A stretch of DNA of 64,000 nucleotides, from the NCBI GenBank assembly GCA_032000125.1, contig DAMALH010000012.1, forward strand, positions 45,147 through 109,146. Direction: 5' to 3'. A program made the translations under genes and the position numbers. A model generated the notes under the pieces. The model did no database searches. It had not been told where the DNA came from and saw nothing but the letters and a program-made list of their open reading frames with translations. Source of the DNA: Dryocola sp032000125. Lineage in GTDB: Bacteria; Pseudomonadota; Gammaproteobacteria; Enterobacterales; Enterobacteriaceae. Below are positions 42,645 through 52,166 of the stretch, one piece after another (within the stretch, counting starts at the first letter, position 1; each line of letters starts with the position of its first letter).

Positions 42645-43949
42645 ATGATGAAAATTACCGTTATTGGTGGGGGAAGCAGCTATACCCCGGAACTGATAGA
42701 AGGTCTGATCGCGCGCCATGCTTCTCTGCCAATGGCGGAACTGGCCCTTGTTGACGTGGAGGCCGGGCGCCAAAAAGTAGAAGTGATTGCCGCCCTTGCA
42801 CGCCGTATGCTGGACAGAAACGGGCTGGAGGCGGTTAACGTCTCGGTACATTTTGATGCAGACCATGCAATTGAAGGCTCAAGCTTTGTGCTAACGCAGC
42901 TACGCGTCGGCCAGCTTCCCGCTCGCGCGGCTGACGAACGCCTCGGCTTAAGCCACAGGCTGCTGGGCCAGGAGACAACCGGCGTTGGCGGCTTCGCCAA
43001 AGCGCTGCGCACTATTCCGGTGATGCTGGATATCGCTCGTCGCGTAGAACGCCTTGCGCCGCAGGCATGGATTATTAACTTTACCAATCCCGCCGGTATC
43101 GTGACGGAGGCGGTTTCGCGCTACAGCAAGGCGAAAATTATCGGCTTGTGTAACGTGCCGGTGACCATGCATCACACTATTGCCGACATGCTGAAATTAC
43201 CGCACTCATCCGTTACCCTGCGCTTCGCGGGACTTAATCATATGGTCTGGGTACATAAAGTGCTGGCCGACGGGCGCGACGCCACCGACCAAGTGCTTGA
43301 GATGCTGTGTGACGGCGAGCAGCTTTCGATGAACAACATTAAAGCCATCCCCTGGCCGGCAGATTTGCTGCGCGCGCTGCGGGCTATTCCCTGCCCTTAT
43401 CACCGTTATTTCTGGCAAACCCGCACCATGCTTGAAGACGAGCTGGCCGACGCGGGCAGCAAAGGAACGCGTGCGGAACAGGTCATGAAGGTGGAAGAGG
43501 CTTTATTTAAGCTTTATGCCGACCCGCATCTGGATAAAAAGCCGGATGAACTCAGCCAGCGAGGCGGATCTTTCTATTCAGAAGTCGCGGTTGAGCTGAT
43601 TAACGCCCTGCATAACAACCTCGGCGTTGAAATGGTCGTCAATACCGCCAACAATGGCGCAATTCACGGGCTACCGGACGATGCGGTGATTGAAACCAAC
43701 TGCCTGATTGACGCGCTCGGCGCGCATCCTCTGGCCTTTGGCAAGCTGCCACCGCTGATGAACGGGCTGACGCAGCAGGTGAAAGATTTTGAACGTCTGA
43801 CGATTGAAGCGGCTGTTCATGGCGATAAACGCAAGGCCCTGCTCGCGCTGGTGGCCAATCCGCTGGTCGCGGATGTGAATCTGGCCTCGTCGCTGGTCGA
43901 TGAAGTACTCAGCATTAACAAAGCGTGGTTGCCGCAGTTTAGCGGTTGA
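42645..43949 (+). CDS. 6-phospho-beta-glucosidase (GH4)
   Basis: GH4 enzymes hydrolyse phosphorylated disaccharides with an NAD+ and Mn2+ redox mechanism. The 434-residue product has the NAD motif ITVIGGGSSYTPE, the metal-ligand motifs GLCNVP and GLNHMVW, and the INFTNPAG block. It is of the ChbF/LicH/CelF type and would cleave the cellobiose-6-phosphate-like product of the PTS. It lies between IIB and IIC in one operon. Confidence 0.94.
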   Translation: MMKITVIGGGSSYTPELIEGLIARHASLPMAELALVDVEAGRQKVEVIAALARRMLDRNGLEAVNVSVHFDADHAIEGSSFVLTQLRVGQLPARAADERLGLSHRLLGQETTGVGGFAKALRTIPVMLDIARRVERLAPQAWIINFTNPAGIVTEAVSRYSKAKIIGLCNVPVTMHHTIADMLKLPHSSVTLRFAGLNHMVWVHKVLADGRDATDQVLEMLCDGEQLSMNNIKAIPWPADLLRALRAIPCPYHRYFWQTRTMLEDELADAGSKGTRAEQVMKVEEALFKLYADPHLDKKPDELSQRGGSFYSEVAVELINALHNNLGVEMVVNTANNGAIHGLPDDAVIETNCLIDALGAHPLAFGKLPPLMNGLTQQVKDFERLTIEAAVHGDKRKALLALVANPLVADVNLASSLVDEVLSINKAWLPQFSG

Positions 43950-44042
43950 CCGCCCTTCTGGCGCACTGCCCGTCTGCACGGGCGGAAATAACAAAAACGA
44001 TAATACCCGGTCGGCAGATTCTGCCCCGGGCAGGGGGTATCT

Positions 44043-45407
44043 GTGTCAGTCAATAAATCCATCATTGAAAAGTACGTGCTGCCTGGGGCGTTGAAAATCG
44101 CCGGGCAAAAGCACGTTTTATCCGTGCGTGACGGCATCATTCTTAATATGCCGTTTATGCTGATCGGCTCGTTTTTCCTTATCTTTGCTTATTTACCGGT
44201 GCCCGGTTACGCGCAGATGATGAGCAACCTGTTCGGCGCCGCGTGGCAGGAGAAAGTGCTGTATCCGGTTAAAGCCACCTACGACATCATGGCGATTATC
44301 TCCGCTTTCGGTATCGCCTATCGTCTGGCGGAAAAATACCGCACCATAGATCCGTTGACCGCCGGTGCCGTCTCGCTGGTGGCGTTCATCATGACTATTC
44401 CTCAGCACATCATGTTCACCCCTGCTGCGGAGTCCACGGCACAGCTAGTAAAAGGCGTGCTGCCCATGGGCCAGATTGGTAGCCAGGGCCTGTTCGTTGC
44501 GATTCTTATCGCCCTGCTTTCCACTGAAATTTATCGTTTTATCAACAACCGTAACCTGGTTATACGCATGCCGGAGGGCGTGCCGCCGGCGGTGGCGAAA
44601 TCTTTCCTCGCCTTAATTCCCGGCTTCTGTGTTCTGGCGGTGGTGCTGGCTCTACGCCTGCTGGTTGAAGCGACGCCGTTTGGCGATATCAATACTCTGA
44701 TAACCGAACTGGTGGGCATCCCGATGAGCCACGTGGGCGGCTCCCTGCCGGGAATGATTATCTCGGTACTGCTGATTGGTATTCTGTGGATGCTGGGCCT
44801 GCACGGTGACACTATCGTACTGGTCTTTATCCGCCCGGTCTGGCTGAGCAATATGTCGGAAAACCTCGAGGCCTTTCAGAATGGCCTGCCCATTCCGCAT
44901 ATCATCACCCAGCAATTTTATGATCTGTGGATTGCTCCGGGAGGCACAGGTGCCCTGCTGGGACTGGTGATCTTCATGCTGATCCGCAGCCGTAGCGCCC
45001 AGATGAAACAACTGGGGAAAATCGCCGCGCCCGGCAGCCTGTTTAACATCAGCGAGCCGATGGTGTTCGGCATTCCCATCGTAATGAACCCGTATCTGGT
45101 GGTGCCGTTTATCCTCACGCCGGTGGTGCTGGTTATTGTTTCATACATTGCTATGACTACGGGGCTTGTGGCTAAACCTGCGGGTATCGCCCTGCCGTTT
45201 ACCACGCCAATCGTCGTCAGCGGTTACCTTGCGACAGGCGGGCATATTTCCGGGTCGATACTGCAGATTGTTAACTTAGGGATTTCGCTGGTGATGTATT
45301 ATCCGTTCTTCCGCATCTGGGATAACCTGAAATACCGCGAGGAGCGGGCAAACCAGGCGCCCCAAGAGGCCGAAGCCGAGGCCTTAGCGCAGCGCAACCC
45401 AACGTAA
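44043..45407 (+). CDS. PTS cellobiose-type IIC permease
   Basis: This membrane channel subunit of the lactose/cellobiose family has 454 residues and about ten hydrophobic segments, with the family motifs PFMLIGSFFLIF, GLHGDTIV and LFNISEPMVFGIPIVMNP. It starts with GTG after a GGGGG motif. It ends the operon before a strong bidirectional terminator. It is separated from the GH4 gene by 93 bases containing GC-rich inverted repeats. Confidence 0.93.
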   Translation: MSVNKSIIEKYVLPGALKIAGQKHVLSVRDGIILNMPFMLIGSFFLIFAYLPVPGYAQMMSNLFGAAWQEKVLYPVKATYDIMAIISAFGIAYRLAEKYRTIDPLTAGAVSLVAFIMTIPQHIMFTPAAESTAQLVKGVLPMGQIGSQGLFVAILIALLSTEIYRFINNRNLVIRMPEGVPPAVAKSFLALIPGFCVLAVVLALRLLVEATPFGDINTLITELVGIPMSHVGGSLPGMIISVLLIGILWMLGLHGDTIVLVFIRPVWLSNMSENLEAFQNGLPIPHIITQQFYDLWIAPGGTGALLGLVIFMLIRSRSAQMKQLGKIAAPGSLFNISEPMVFGIPIVMNPYLVVPFILTPVVLVIVSYIAMTTGLVAKPAGIALPFTTPIVVSGYLATGGHISGSILQIVNLGISLVMYYPFFRIWDNLKYREERANQAPQEAEAEALAQRNPT

Positions 45408-45417
45408 TCTTCACGAT

Positions 45418-45451
45418 AAAAAGCCCTGCCGCGTGAGCGACAGGGCTTTTT
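45418..45451. terminator. Bidirectional terminator between the PTS operon and the DppA-like gene
   Basis: AAAAAGCCCTG/CAGGGCTTTTT stem with A/T runs on both sides, between two convergent genes. Confidence 0.85.
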
Positions 45452-45466
45452 GCCGTCGGGAGAAGG

Positions 45467-47059
45467 TTACTTCATCTCTACCTGATAAAAAATGTGCTTA
45501 CCGAACGGATCGATTTCATAGCCTTTCACCTCTTTGCGCACCGGCTCGAAAATCGTTGAGTGCGCAATCATTACCGCCGGCATCTGGTCGTGCATCATCT
45601 GCTGAGCTTCTTTATAAAGCGCCACACGCTTCTGGCGATCTCCCTCAGCGCGGGCGTCCAGAATCAGCTTATCGAACGGCTGATAGCACCACTTCGACGA
45701 GTTAGAGCCGCCGTTCGCCGCAGTGCAGGTAAACAGCGGGCCGAAGAAGTTGTCCGGGTCGCCGGTTGCCGTCGTCCAGCCCATCAGGGCGACCTGATGA
45801 TCGCCGTTTTTCACGCGCTTGAGATACTCGCCCCATTCATAGGTGACCACCTTCGCCGTCACCCCCACTTTTGCCCAGTCGGCCTGGATCATCTCCGCCA
45901 TACGTTTGGCGTTCGGGTTGTAAGGACGCTGAACCGGCATAGCCCACAGATCGATGGTCATGCCCTTCCCGAAGCCCGCTTCCTTAAGCAACGCTTTGGC
46001 CTTCTCCGGGTCGTAATCATAATCTTTTAGCTGCTCGTCCGCGCTCCACACGCCCGGCGGCAACAGGTTTTTCGCCGCCGTACCGCTCCCCTGGAACACC
46101 GCCTCGATAATCGCCGGTTTATTGATAGCCAGCGCCAGCGCCTGGCGCACTTTCACGTTATCCAGCGGCGCCTTCTGGGTATTAAACGCCAGGAAACCGG
46201 TGTTCAGCCCCGCTTTTTGCATCAGGGTAATGTTTTTGTTTTCCTTCATGCGCGGCAGATCCGCCGGGTTCGGGAAAGGCATCACCTGACATTCGTTTTT
46301 CTCAAGCTTCGCGTAGCGCACCGAAGCGTCAGGGGTAATGGAGAAAATCAGGCGGTCGAGTTTCGCCTTGCCCTGCCAGTAGTCCGGAAAGGCGGTAAAC
46401 AGGATGCGTGAATCTTTCTGATACTGCTTGAGTTCAAACGGCCCGGTGCCGATCGGGTCCATGTCCACACGCTCAGGCGTGCCTGCTTTTAGCATCGCAT
46501 CGGCATATTCAGCCGAAAGGATAGAGGCGAAATACCAGCCTAAATCGGCGATAAACGGCGCTTCCGGGTGGGCCAGGGTGAAGCGCACCGTATTGTCATC
46601 AACCTTGTCGATGGCGGTTATCAGCTTGCCGAACTCAAGGCTTTCGAAGTTGGAGTAGTTGCCGTTGGAAACGTTGTGATAAGGGTGTTTTGCATCTTTC
46701 TGCCGCATAAACGAGAAAATCACGTCATCGGCGTTAAAATCGCGCGTTGGTTTGAAGTATTTATTGCTCTGAAACTTCACCCCTTTGCGGAGATGAAAGG
46801 TATAAACCTTGCCGTCTTCGCTAACGTCCCAGCTTTGTGCAAGGCTCGGCTGCAGTTCGGTGGTGCCAACTTTGAAATCTACCAGCCGGTTATAAACCGG
46901 TACGGCGCTGGCGTCGACGCTGGTTCCAGAGGTATATAACTGCGGGTTAAAGTTTTCCGGCGAGCCCTCGGAGCAATAAACCAGCGTTTTTGCTGCGGCA
47001 CCTGAGCTAACTGAAATGGCAGCTACGGCCAGCGCCAGCGCGGTCATTTTTATTTTCAT
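45467..47059 (-). CDS. DppA-like dipeptide-binding protein (orphan)
   Basis: The 530-residue periplasmic protein has a signal peptide (1-23, ending AAA) and is close to DppA in length and sequence (LVYCSEGSPENFNPQLYTSGTS, PIGTGPFELKQYQKDSRI). DppA binds dipeptides or haem for DppBCDF. No permease or ATPase genes accompany it, so it probably feeds a transporter encoded elsewhere. The divergent gene encodes a PepT-like peptidase, which suggests peptide uptake followed by hydrolysis. Confidence 0.9.
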   Translation of the reverse strand: MKIKMTALALAVAAISVSSGAAAKTLVYCSEGSPENFNPQLYTSGTSVDASAVPVYNRLVDFKVGTTELQPSLAQSWDVSEDGKVYTFHLRKGVKFQSNKYFKPTRDFNADDVIFSFMRQKDAKHPYHNVSNGNYSNFESLEFGKLITAIDKVDDNTVRFTLAHPEAPFIADLGWYFASILSAEYADAMLKAGTPERVDMDPIGTGPFELKQYQKDSRILFTAFPDYWQGKAKLDRLIFSITPDASVRYAKLEKNECQVMPFPNPADLPRMKENKNITLMQKAGLNTGFLAFNTQKAPLDNVKVRQALALAINKPAIIEAVFQGSGTAAKNLLPPGVWSADEQLKDYDYDPEKAKALLKEAGFGKGMTIDLWAMPVQRPYNPNAKRMAEMIQADWAKVGVTAKVVTYEWGEYLKRVKNGDHQVALMGWTTATGDPDNFFGPLFTCTAANGGSNSSKWCYQPFDKLILDARAEGDRQKRVALYKEAQQMMHDQMPAVMIAHSTIFEPVRKEVKGYEIDPFGKHIFYQVEMK

Positions 47060-47175
47060 CGCTATCTTCCTGTTGGTTATCCTGCCCCTGACGAATAAAG
47101 CTTGTACTAAGCGTCCTAATAAATAACATTAAATTTACATGACCAACAAACAACATCGAACAAGAAGGAAACATT

Positions 47176-48405
47176 ATGTCCTCGCCGCTCTCCTCGCAGC
47201 TCACCCAACGTTTCTTTCGCTACCTGGCCGTCACCAGCCAGAGCGATCCTCGCGTAAACACGCTGCCAAGCACGCCAGGCCAGCATGAGATGGCGAAAAT
47301 GCTGGCTGCGGAACTGCGCGAACTTGGCCTGCAGGATGTGCAGATTGATGAGCACGCAACCGTTACGGCGGTTAAAAAAGGCAATGTTTCAGGCGCGCCG
47401 CGGATAGGTTTTATCACGCATATCGATACCGTCGACGTGGGGCTTTCGCCGGACATTCATCCGCAAATTTTGCGTTTTAACGGCGAGGATTTATGCCTGA
47501 ATGCGGAGAAAGATATCTGGCTGCGCACTTCTGAACACCCGGAAATTAACGCCTACCCTGGCGAAGAAATAATCTTCAGCGACGGAACAAGCGTGCTGGG
47601 CGCGGACAATAAAGCGGCGGTAACGGTAGTGATGACGATGCTGGAAAACCTCACCCCGGCACATCGGCATGGGGATATCGTGGTGGCCTTTGTTCCGGAT
47701 GAAGAGATTGGCCTGTGCGGCGCGAAAGCGTTAGACCTGGCGCGTTTCGACGTTGATTTTGCCTGGACGATCGACTGCTGCGAGTTAGGGGAAGTGGTGT
47801 ATGAAAACTTTAACGCCGCCCACGCCGAGCTGCGCTTTACCGGCGTGACCAGCCACCCCATGTCCGCCAAAGGCGTGCTGGTGAACCCGCTGCTGATGGC
47901 GATGGATTACATCAGCCATTTCGACCATCAGCAAACGCCGGAGCACACCGAAGGGCGAGAAGGCTATATCTGGTTTAACGGCATGCAGGCTTCCCAGAGC
48001 GAGGCGGTGCTGAAAGCTAATATCCGTGATTTTGACCTGGCTAACTTTGAGCGCCGTAAAAAGCAGATTGGCGACGTTGCGCAGAAAATTGCCGCCCAAT
48101 ACCCTACGGCGCGCGTGGAATACCACATCAGCGATACCTACAGCAATATCAGCAACGCCATTACCGACGATCGCCGGGCAATAGATTTAATTTTTGCCGC
48201 ACTCGATGAGTTAGCTATCGAGCCGAAGGTTATTCCGATGCGCGGCGGCACCGACGGGGCTGCACTCTCCGCAAAAGGATTATTAACGCCAAACTTCTTT
48301 ACCGGTGCGCATAATTTCCATTCCCGCTTTGAGTTTCTGCCGCTGAAGTCGTTCGAGGCCTCTTATAACGTGGCTTTAAAGCTGTGTTTACTGGCGGCTA
48401 AATAA
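47176..48405 (+). CDS. PepT-like tripeptide aminopeptidase (M20B)
   Basis: This 409-residue cytoplasmic zinc peptidase has metal-site motifs THIDT, SVLGADNKAA, PDEEIG and TGAHNFHS, plus the MRGGTDGA block of PepT. PepT removes the N-terminal residue of tripeptides. Identity to E. coli PepT is only moderate, so this is a PepT-family paralogue rather than certain PepT. Its location divergent from a dipeptide-binding protein supports a peptide-use role. Confidence 0.88.
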   Translation: MSSPLSSQLTQRFFRYLAVTSQSDPRVNTLPSTPGQHEMAKMLAAELRELGLQDVQIDEHATVTAVKKGNVSGAPRIGFITHIDTVDVGLSPDIHPQILRFNGEDLCLNAEKDIWLRTSEHPEINAYPGEEIIFSDGTSVLGADNKAAVTVVMTMLENLTPAHRHGDIVVAFVPDEEIGLCGAKALDLARFDVDFAWTIDCCELGEVVYENFNAAHAELRFTGVTSHPMSAKGVLVNPLLMAMDYISHFDHQQTPEHTEGREGYIWFNGMQASQSEAVLKANIRDFDLANFERRKKQIGDVAQKIAAQYPTARVEYHISDTYSNISNAITDDRRAIDLIFAALDELAIEPKVIPMRGGTDGAALSAKGLLTPNFFTGAHNFHSRFEFLPLKSFEASYNVALKLCLLAAK

Positions 48406-48408
48406 GTA

Positions 48409-48433
48409 AAAGCCCTCTTTTAGAGGGCTTTTT
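48409..48433. terminator. Bidirectional terminator between the PepT-like gene and tehB
   Basis: AAAGCCCTCT/AGAGGGCTTT stem with a TTT loop and flanking A/T runs, between two convergent genes. Confidence 0.85.
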
Positions 48434-48436
48434 GGA

Positions 48437-49030
48437 TTAACTTTTACGAGCAAGCAGCGTGGCGAATCGCAGCTTTATGCGGTTACCGTTTTCATCGGTT
48501 TTATGCAGCTGGCCAACGTCTTCGTTGTACTTAATCAGCTCCCAGCCCCGGTAATAATTGCTTAGCTCGCCCTCTTTAAACGCAAACGGGAAACCTACGT
48601 TGCAAGGGAAATCTTCCGTATCCATCGCCGCCACGATCAGGTTATAGCCGCCCTTTTTGGTGCAGCGCTGCATATTATCGATAAGGCCTGGAATGGTGTC
48701 GCGCTCAAGGAACATCATCACTACGGTTGAGAGAATAAAATCGTACTCATCGTCAAATTTCAGCTCGTTGAGGTTGACGATATCGGCGGTGATATTTTTT
48801 AACCCTTCCGCCTCGATAACCTGCTTGAGGTTGTTGATGCTCATTGGGTTTTTATCCCATGCCGTCACCTCAAAACCTTTCTGATTAAGATACAGGCTAT
48901 TGCGGCCGTTGCCGCAGCCCAGATCCAGCGCCTTGCCCGGCGGTACGATGGTTGCAGCGTTAACCACGTCGGAATGCGTTGGGGTTAATCCGTATTTTTC
49001 ACTGTAGTAATTTTCAGTCTTCGCGGTCAT
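48437..49030 (-). CDS. tehB: Tellurite methyltransferase TehB
   Basis: TehB is an SAM-dependent methyltransferase that detoxifies tellurite. The 197-residue product carries the SAM motif ALDLGCGNGRNSLYL and the TehB family start (YYSEKYGLTPTHSDV). It overlaps the tehA stop by 4 bases, so the two are coupled. Confidence 0.95.
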   Translation of the reverse strand: MTAKTENYYSEKYGLTPTHSDVVNAATIVPPGKALDLGCGNGRNSLYLNQKGFEVTAWDKNPMSINNLKQVIEAEGLKNITADIVNLNELKFDDEYDFILSTVVMMFLERDTIPGLIDNMQRCTKKGGYNLIVAAMDTEDFPCNVGFPFAFKEGELSNYYRGWELIKYNEDVGQLHKTDENGNRIKLRFATLLARKS

Positions 49031-50019
49031 ATCCGATCCTTTTTCATGGGCCTTGCCGTGCGAACAATGAGTTTCCCCTGCATCAGCAGAATAAGCGTGC
49101 GCACCAGCAGCAGGCCGATAATGACATTAGTAAAGATAAAAAGCGGCAGCGCGACGACGGTAAAAATGCCGTCACTGCTGTCGTGACTAAGGTGCAGCGC
49201 GGTGGTCGCCAGCGCCGAGATACCGAATGAAAAGCTCCAGAACGAGGCGTTAAACGGCTGAGCCATATACCAGGGCATGAGGCGCAGCATAAAAAGCAGT
49301 TGCAGCAAACCGTAGCCAAACAGCATTTTGGCGAAGAAATCCGACTGGCCGCCGTTCACGCTAAGCCAGGCGCTACAGGCCACCAGCGCAGGCGCAAGCT
49401 GGATGCCAAGGGAAGTGCGTACCGGCCCGGGTAATGCGCCGGCACTGCGCATACGGTGCAAAATAGCCGGTTCAAGGCTGAGCCAGGAAAAAACGCCCGC
49501 GCCAAAAAACAAAATGCCCAGGTCATGATAGCCCAGCGCACCACTAGCCATCGCGCTGATAAAATTATTGGCGACCGTCGGCAAATACAGACCCGGCGTG
49601 GTTGCCGTTTGCGGATGCTTTCCCCGCCATAAACCGGCGCTTTGCCATGCGGCATAGCTGAGCTGCACCACGACACCGGATACGAACATCCCCACCGCCA
49701 GCGGCCGTACATAAGGCGCAATTCCGATGGCCACAAGCATTGTGGTTGCGGGAAAAAGGCTGACGAAGCTGCTCATTAACGGGTGAACGATTTCTTCTTT
49801 TACCGTCTGCGGATACTTCACCAGGCGGTACACAAAAGCCAGCGCCAGCAGAAACCAGACTATCGAAGCCAGAACTTCAAGGACTGCGCCAGGCAGCGGG
49901 CTAACCGGCCAGATAGCGGCGGCATAGCGCCATGCAAAACCCATCCCGATTATCCCTAACACCATACCAAAATAGCCAGCGGGGAGGTTGATAATCGTGG
50001 GCGATACCGTTTTGTTCAT
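49027..50019 (-). CDS. tehA: TehA, SLAC1-family membrane protein
   Basis: TehA is an inner-membrane anion-channel homologue (SLAC1 fold) linked to tellurite and dicationic drug resistance. The 330-residue product has about ten hydrophobic helices and the TehA start INLPAGYFGMVLG. It is the first gene of tehAB and is divergent from ydcK, as in E. coli synteny. Confidence 0.95.
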   Translation of the reverse strand: MNKTVSPTIINLPAGYFGMVLGIIGMGFAWRYAAAIWPVSPLPGAVLEVLASIVWFLLALAFVYRLVKYPQTVKEEIVHPLMSSFVSLFPATTMLVAIGIAPYVRPLAVGMFVSGVVVQLSYAAWQSAGLWRGKHPQTATTPGLYLPTVANNFISAMASGALGYHDLGILFFGAGVFSWLSLEPAILHRMRSAGALPGPVRTSLGIQLAPALVACSAWLSVNGGQSDFFAKMLFGYGLLQLLFMLRLMPWYMAQPFNASFWSFSFGISALATTALHLSHDSSDGIFTVVALPLFIFTNVIIGLLLVRTLILLMQGKLIVRTARPMKKDRI

Positions 50020-50132
50020 TTTGTTTAATCTTTAAAATTTATTTTAAATGCATTTTATGCGATTCCACGTCGCAACGCCATGCCGGCGGTTTACCTGCTA
50101 CGTTTTAAGCAGGCGCAAAGGAGGCAGAAAGA

Positions 50133-51062
50133 ATGAATAAGTACGAATTAACCGACGATTCACAGCTTCATGATTATCTGCACGAGGGTGAAAAGCAACG
50201 GATCAGGCTCTGGCAAATCCGCGCGCTCAGGGATTTTAGCGATGTAAAAGCCGGGCAAACCGGCGGCTGGGTGGAAAGCGAAGCCAATCTGAGTCAGCAA
50301 GGCGAATGCTGGGTTTACGATAGCCAGTGCCTGGTGTTTGGCGGCTCCGACGTCACGGACGATGCGCAAATTCATGGTGCCTCGACGCTTTGCCATCAGG
50401 CCCACGTATCCGGCAAGGCTTTTATTGAAGATTCGCTGATCAGCGGAGAATGTTTTATCCGCGATAATGCACGCGTGGTAAACGACAGCCAGATTATTGC
50501 GATGCGCGGCCTGACGGCAGACCACGATCGCCTTCTGCAAATCTACGACAACGCCGTGGTGCGTGCCTCACGCGTAGTCCATCAGGCGCAAATTTATGGC
50601 GATGCCGTGGTCAATAACGCGTTCATCGAACACCGGGCAGAGGTATTCGGACACGCCGTGCTGGAAGGAAACGAGGAGAACAACATCTGGATTTGCGACT
50701 GCGCCCGCGTTTTCGATAACGCCCGCATTATCGCCGGTAGCGGAGAAGACCAGATCCCCACCGTTCGCTACTCCTCGCAGATTTACGGCAATGCGGTAAT
50801 CGAAGGCGACTGCGTGCTGAAACATCACGTGCATATTTTCGATAACGCCAGGCTAACCGGCGGCCCGGTCCTTCTTGATAACCATGTGCAGATTTACGGT
50901 AGCGCAAGCGTAACGGGCAATGTGCTGATTGAAAATAACGTGCAGGTCTGCGATCGGGCCGCAGTAGAGGGCGTTAACGGAGAGATGATTCATATTCGCG
51001 GCGATAAGGCTATCAACGGCGACCAGCGGGTAACCAGAACGCCGTTTTACGGTGTGTTTTAA
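50133..51062 (+). CDS. ydcK: YdcK, left-handed beta-helix acyltransferase-like protein
   Basis: The 309-residue protein is built largely of imperfect hexapeptide-like beta-helix repeats (…AQIYGDAVVNNAFIEHRAEVFGHAVLEG…). It is orthologous to E. coli YdcK by sequence pattern and position between tehA and rimL. YdcK is annotated as a putative transferase, but no activity is established. It is convergent with rimL; the stop codons abut. Confidence 0.9.
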   Translation: MNKYELTDDSQLHDYLHEGEKQRIRLWQIRALRDFSDVKAGQTGGWVESEANLSQQGECWVYDSQCLVFGGSDVTDDAQIHGASTLCHQAHVSGKAFIEDSLISGECFIRDNARVVNDSQIIAMRGLTADHDRLLQIYDNAVVRASRVVHQAQIYGDAVVNNAFIEHRAEVFGHAVLEGNEENNIWICDCARVFDNARIIAGSGEDQIPTVRYSSQIYGNAVIEGDCVLKHHVHIFDNARLTGGPVLLDNHVQIYGSASVTGNVLIENNVQVCDRAAVEGVNGEMIHIRGDKAINGDQRVTRTPFYGVF

Positions 51063-51617
51063 TTATTCCACAATGCGCGCGTAGATGTTCTGGTCGTGAA
51101 ACCCACCGTTAAGAAACTCTGCCTGGCGTAAACATCCTTCGAAGGCAAACCCGCCGCGTTGCGCGACCTTATTGCTCGCTTCGTTAGTCACGATGCACTT
51201 GATAACAAAGCGGCGCACCACACCTTCGCTTGAATATTTTGCCACCATCGCTTCCAGCGCCTGCGAAATAATACCCTGCCCCTGCGCGCCCTCGTCCAGC
51301 CAGTAGCCGAGATAAGCCGTCTTATTGGTTGGTTCGATTTGATTGAAAGAGATCACCCCCACCATCTGCTTATCCAGGTAGATAAGGAACATTTTCGCGT
51401 AACCGCGGTGGTGCAGAATGTAATTCCCCTGCGCGTTCTTTAACCCGTCTTCTCTGGATGTCACATACTGCGGCCACTCCATCGCTTTTTGCAGCCATGC
51501 TTTATTGCGCACCACAAGGGCGAACAACTCATCGACATAGCGTTCATGAATGGAGTGCAGCGTTATTTTCTCGTTAACGTTGATGACATCATCCTGCCAG
51601 TTTTCAGCGGCCTGCAA
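51063..51617 (-). CDS. rimL: Ribosomal protein L7/L12 serine acetyltransferase RimL
   Basis: RimL acetylates the N-terminal serine of L12 to give L7. The GNAT-family product shows the acetyl-CoA region LDEGAQGQGIISQALEAM and the RimL C-terminus (AEFLNGGFHDQNIYARIV). I chose the TTG at 51617 (184 aa): an AAGGAGG lies 6 bases before it and would be inside the coding sequence if the ATG at 51635 were used. The TTG start also fits the E. coli length better. It is divergent from the VOC gene. Confidence 0.93.
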   Translation of the reverse strand: MQAAENWQDDVINVNEKITLHSIHERYVDELFALVVRNKAWLQKAMEWPQYVTSREDGLKNAQGNYILHHRGYAKMFLIYLDKQMVGVISFNQIEPTNKTAYLGYWLDEGAQGQGIISQALEAMVAKYSSEGVVRRFVIKCIVTNEASNKVAQRGGFAFEGCLRQAEFLNGGFHDQNIYARIVE

Positions 51618-51683
51618 TGTGAACCTCCTTAGCATGGGGCGTATTGACTATAGTTACCACAGGCTTCAGTCAGGAGAAAGCTT

Positions 51684-52085
51684 ATGTCTCGAGTTGTTGC
51701 AGTGGATCATCTGGTGATTTCCGTCAGCGATTTCGCCGTCTCACGCCGGTTCTATTCCGGGCTAATGGATTTTCTGGGCTTCGACGTGCTTGATGAATAC
51801 CCGGAAATGATGGGCTGGACTAACGGTTCAACCCGTCTGTGGATTCGCCAGGCTGATAAACAGGGTCTCGGTCACCCTTACCGTAAAGGCGACCCCGGCT
51901 TTCATCATTATGCCTGGGGCTTACGCAACCGGCAGGATGTGGACGATCTGCAAGCGTGGCTGGTAAAGCATAACGTGACAATAGCCGATCCCGCCGGGGA
52001 ATATTACCCGGATTATTATGCCGTTTTCTTTCTTGACCCGGACGGCATGAAACTGGAAGGCATGTTTTACAGCGGCGGCAATTAA
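51684..52085 (+). CDS. VOC-family (glyoxalase-like) protein
   Basis: The 133-residue protein has a single vicinal-oxygen-chelate fold (DHLVISVSDFAVSRRFYSGLMDFLGFDV at the start, GFHHYAWGL in the middle, FLDPDGMKLEGMFY at the end), with candidate metal ligands H9, a histidine in HHYAW and the glutamate in KLEG. An AGGAG precedes the ATG. The substrate is unknown. In E. coli the ydcH gene occupies part of this interval; I see no ydcH here. Confidence 0.88.
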   Translation: MSRVVAVDHLVISVSDFAVSRRFYSGLMDFLGFDVLDEYPEMMGWTNGSTRLWIRQADKQGLGHPYRKGDPGFHHYAWGLRNRQDVDDLQAWLVKHNVTIADPAGEYYPDYYAVFFLDPDGMKLEGMFYSGGN

Positions 52086-52132
52086 CGCGGGCGCTTCAGG
52101 AATAGAAATTCACGATATTGCATTCTTTATGC

Positions 52133-52161
52133 AAAAAAAAGCCCCGCGTTTTCTGCGGGGC
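52133..52161 (-). terminator. Rho-independent terminator of opgD
   Basis: On the minus strand a GCCCCGC/GCGGGGC stem is followed by eight Ts, just past the opgD stop codon. Confidence 0.85.
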
Positions 52162-52166
52162 CTGTT

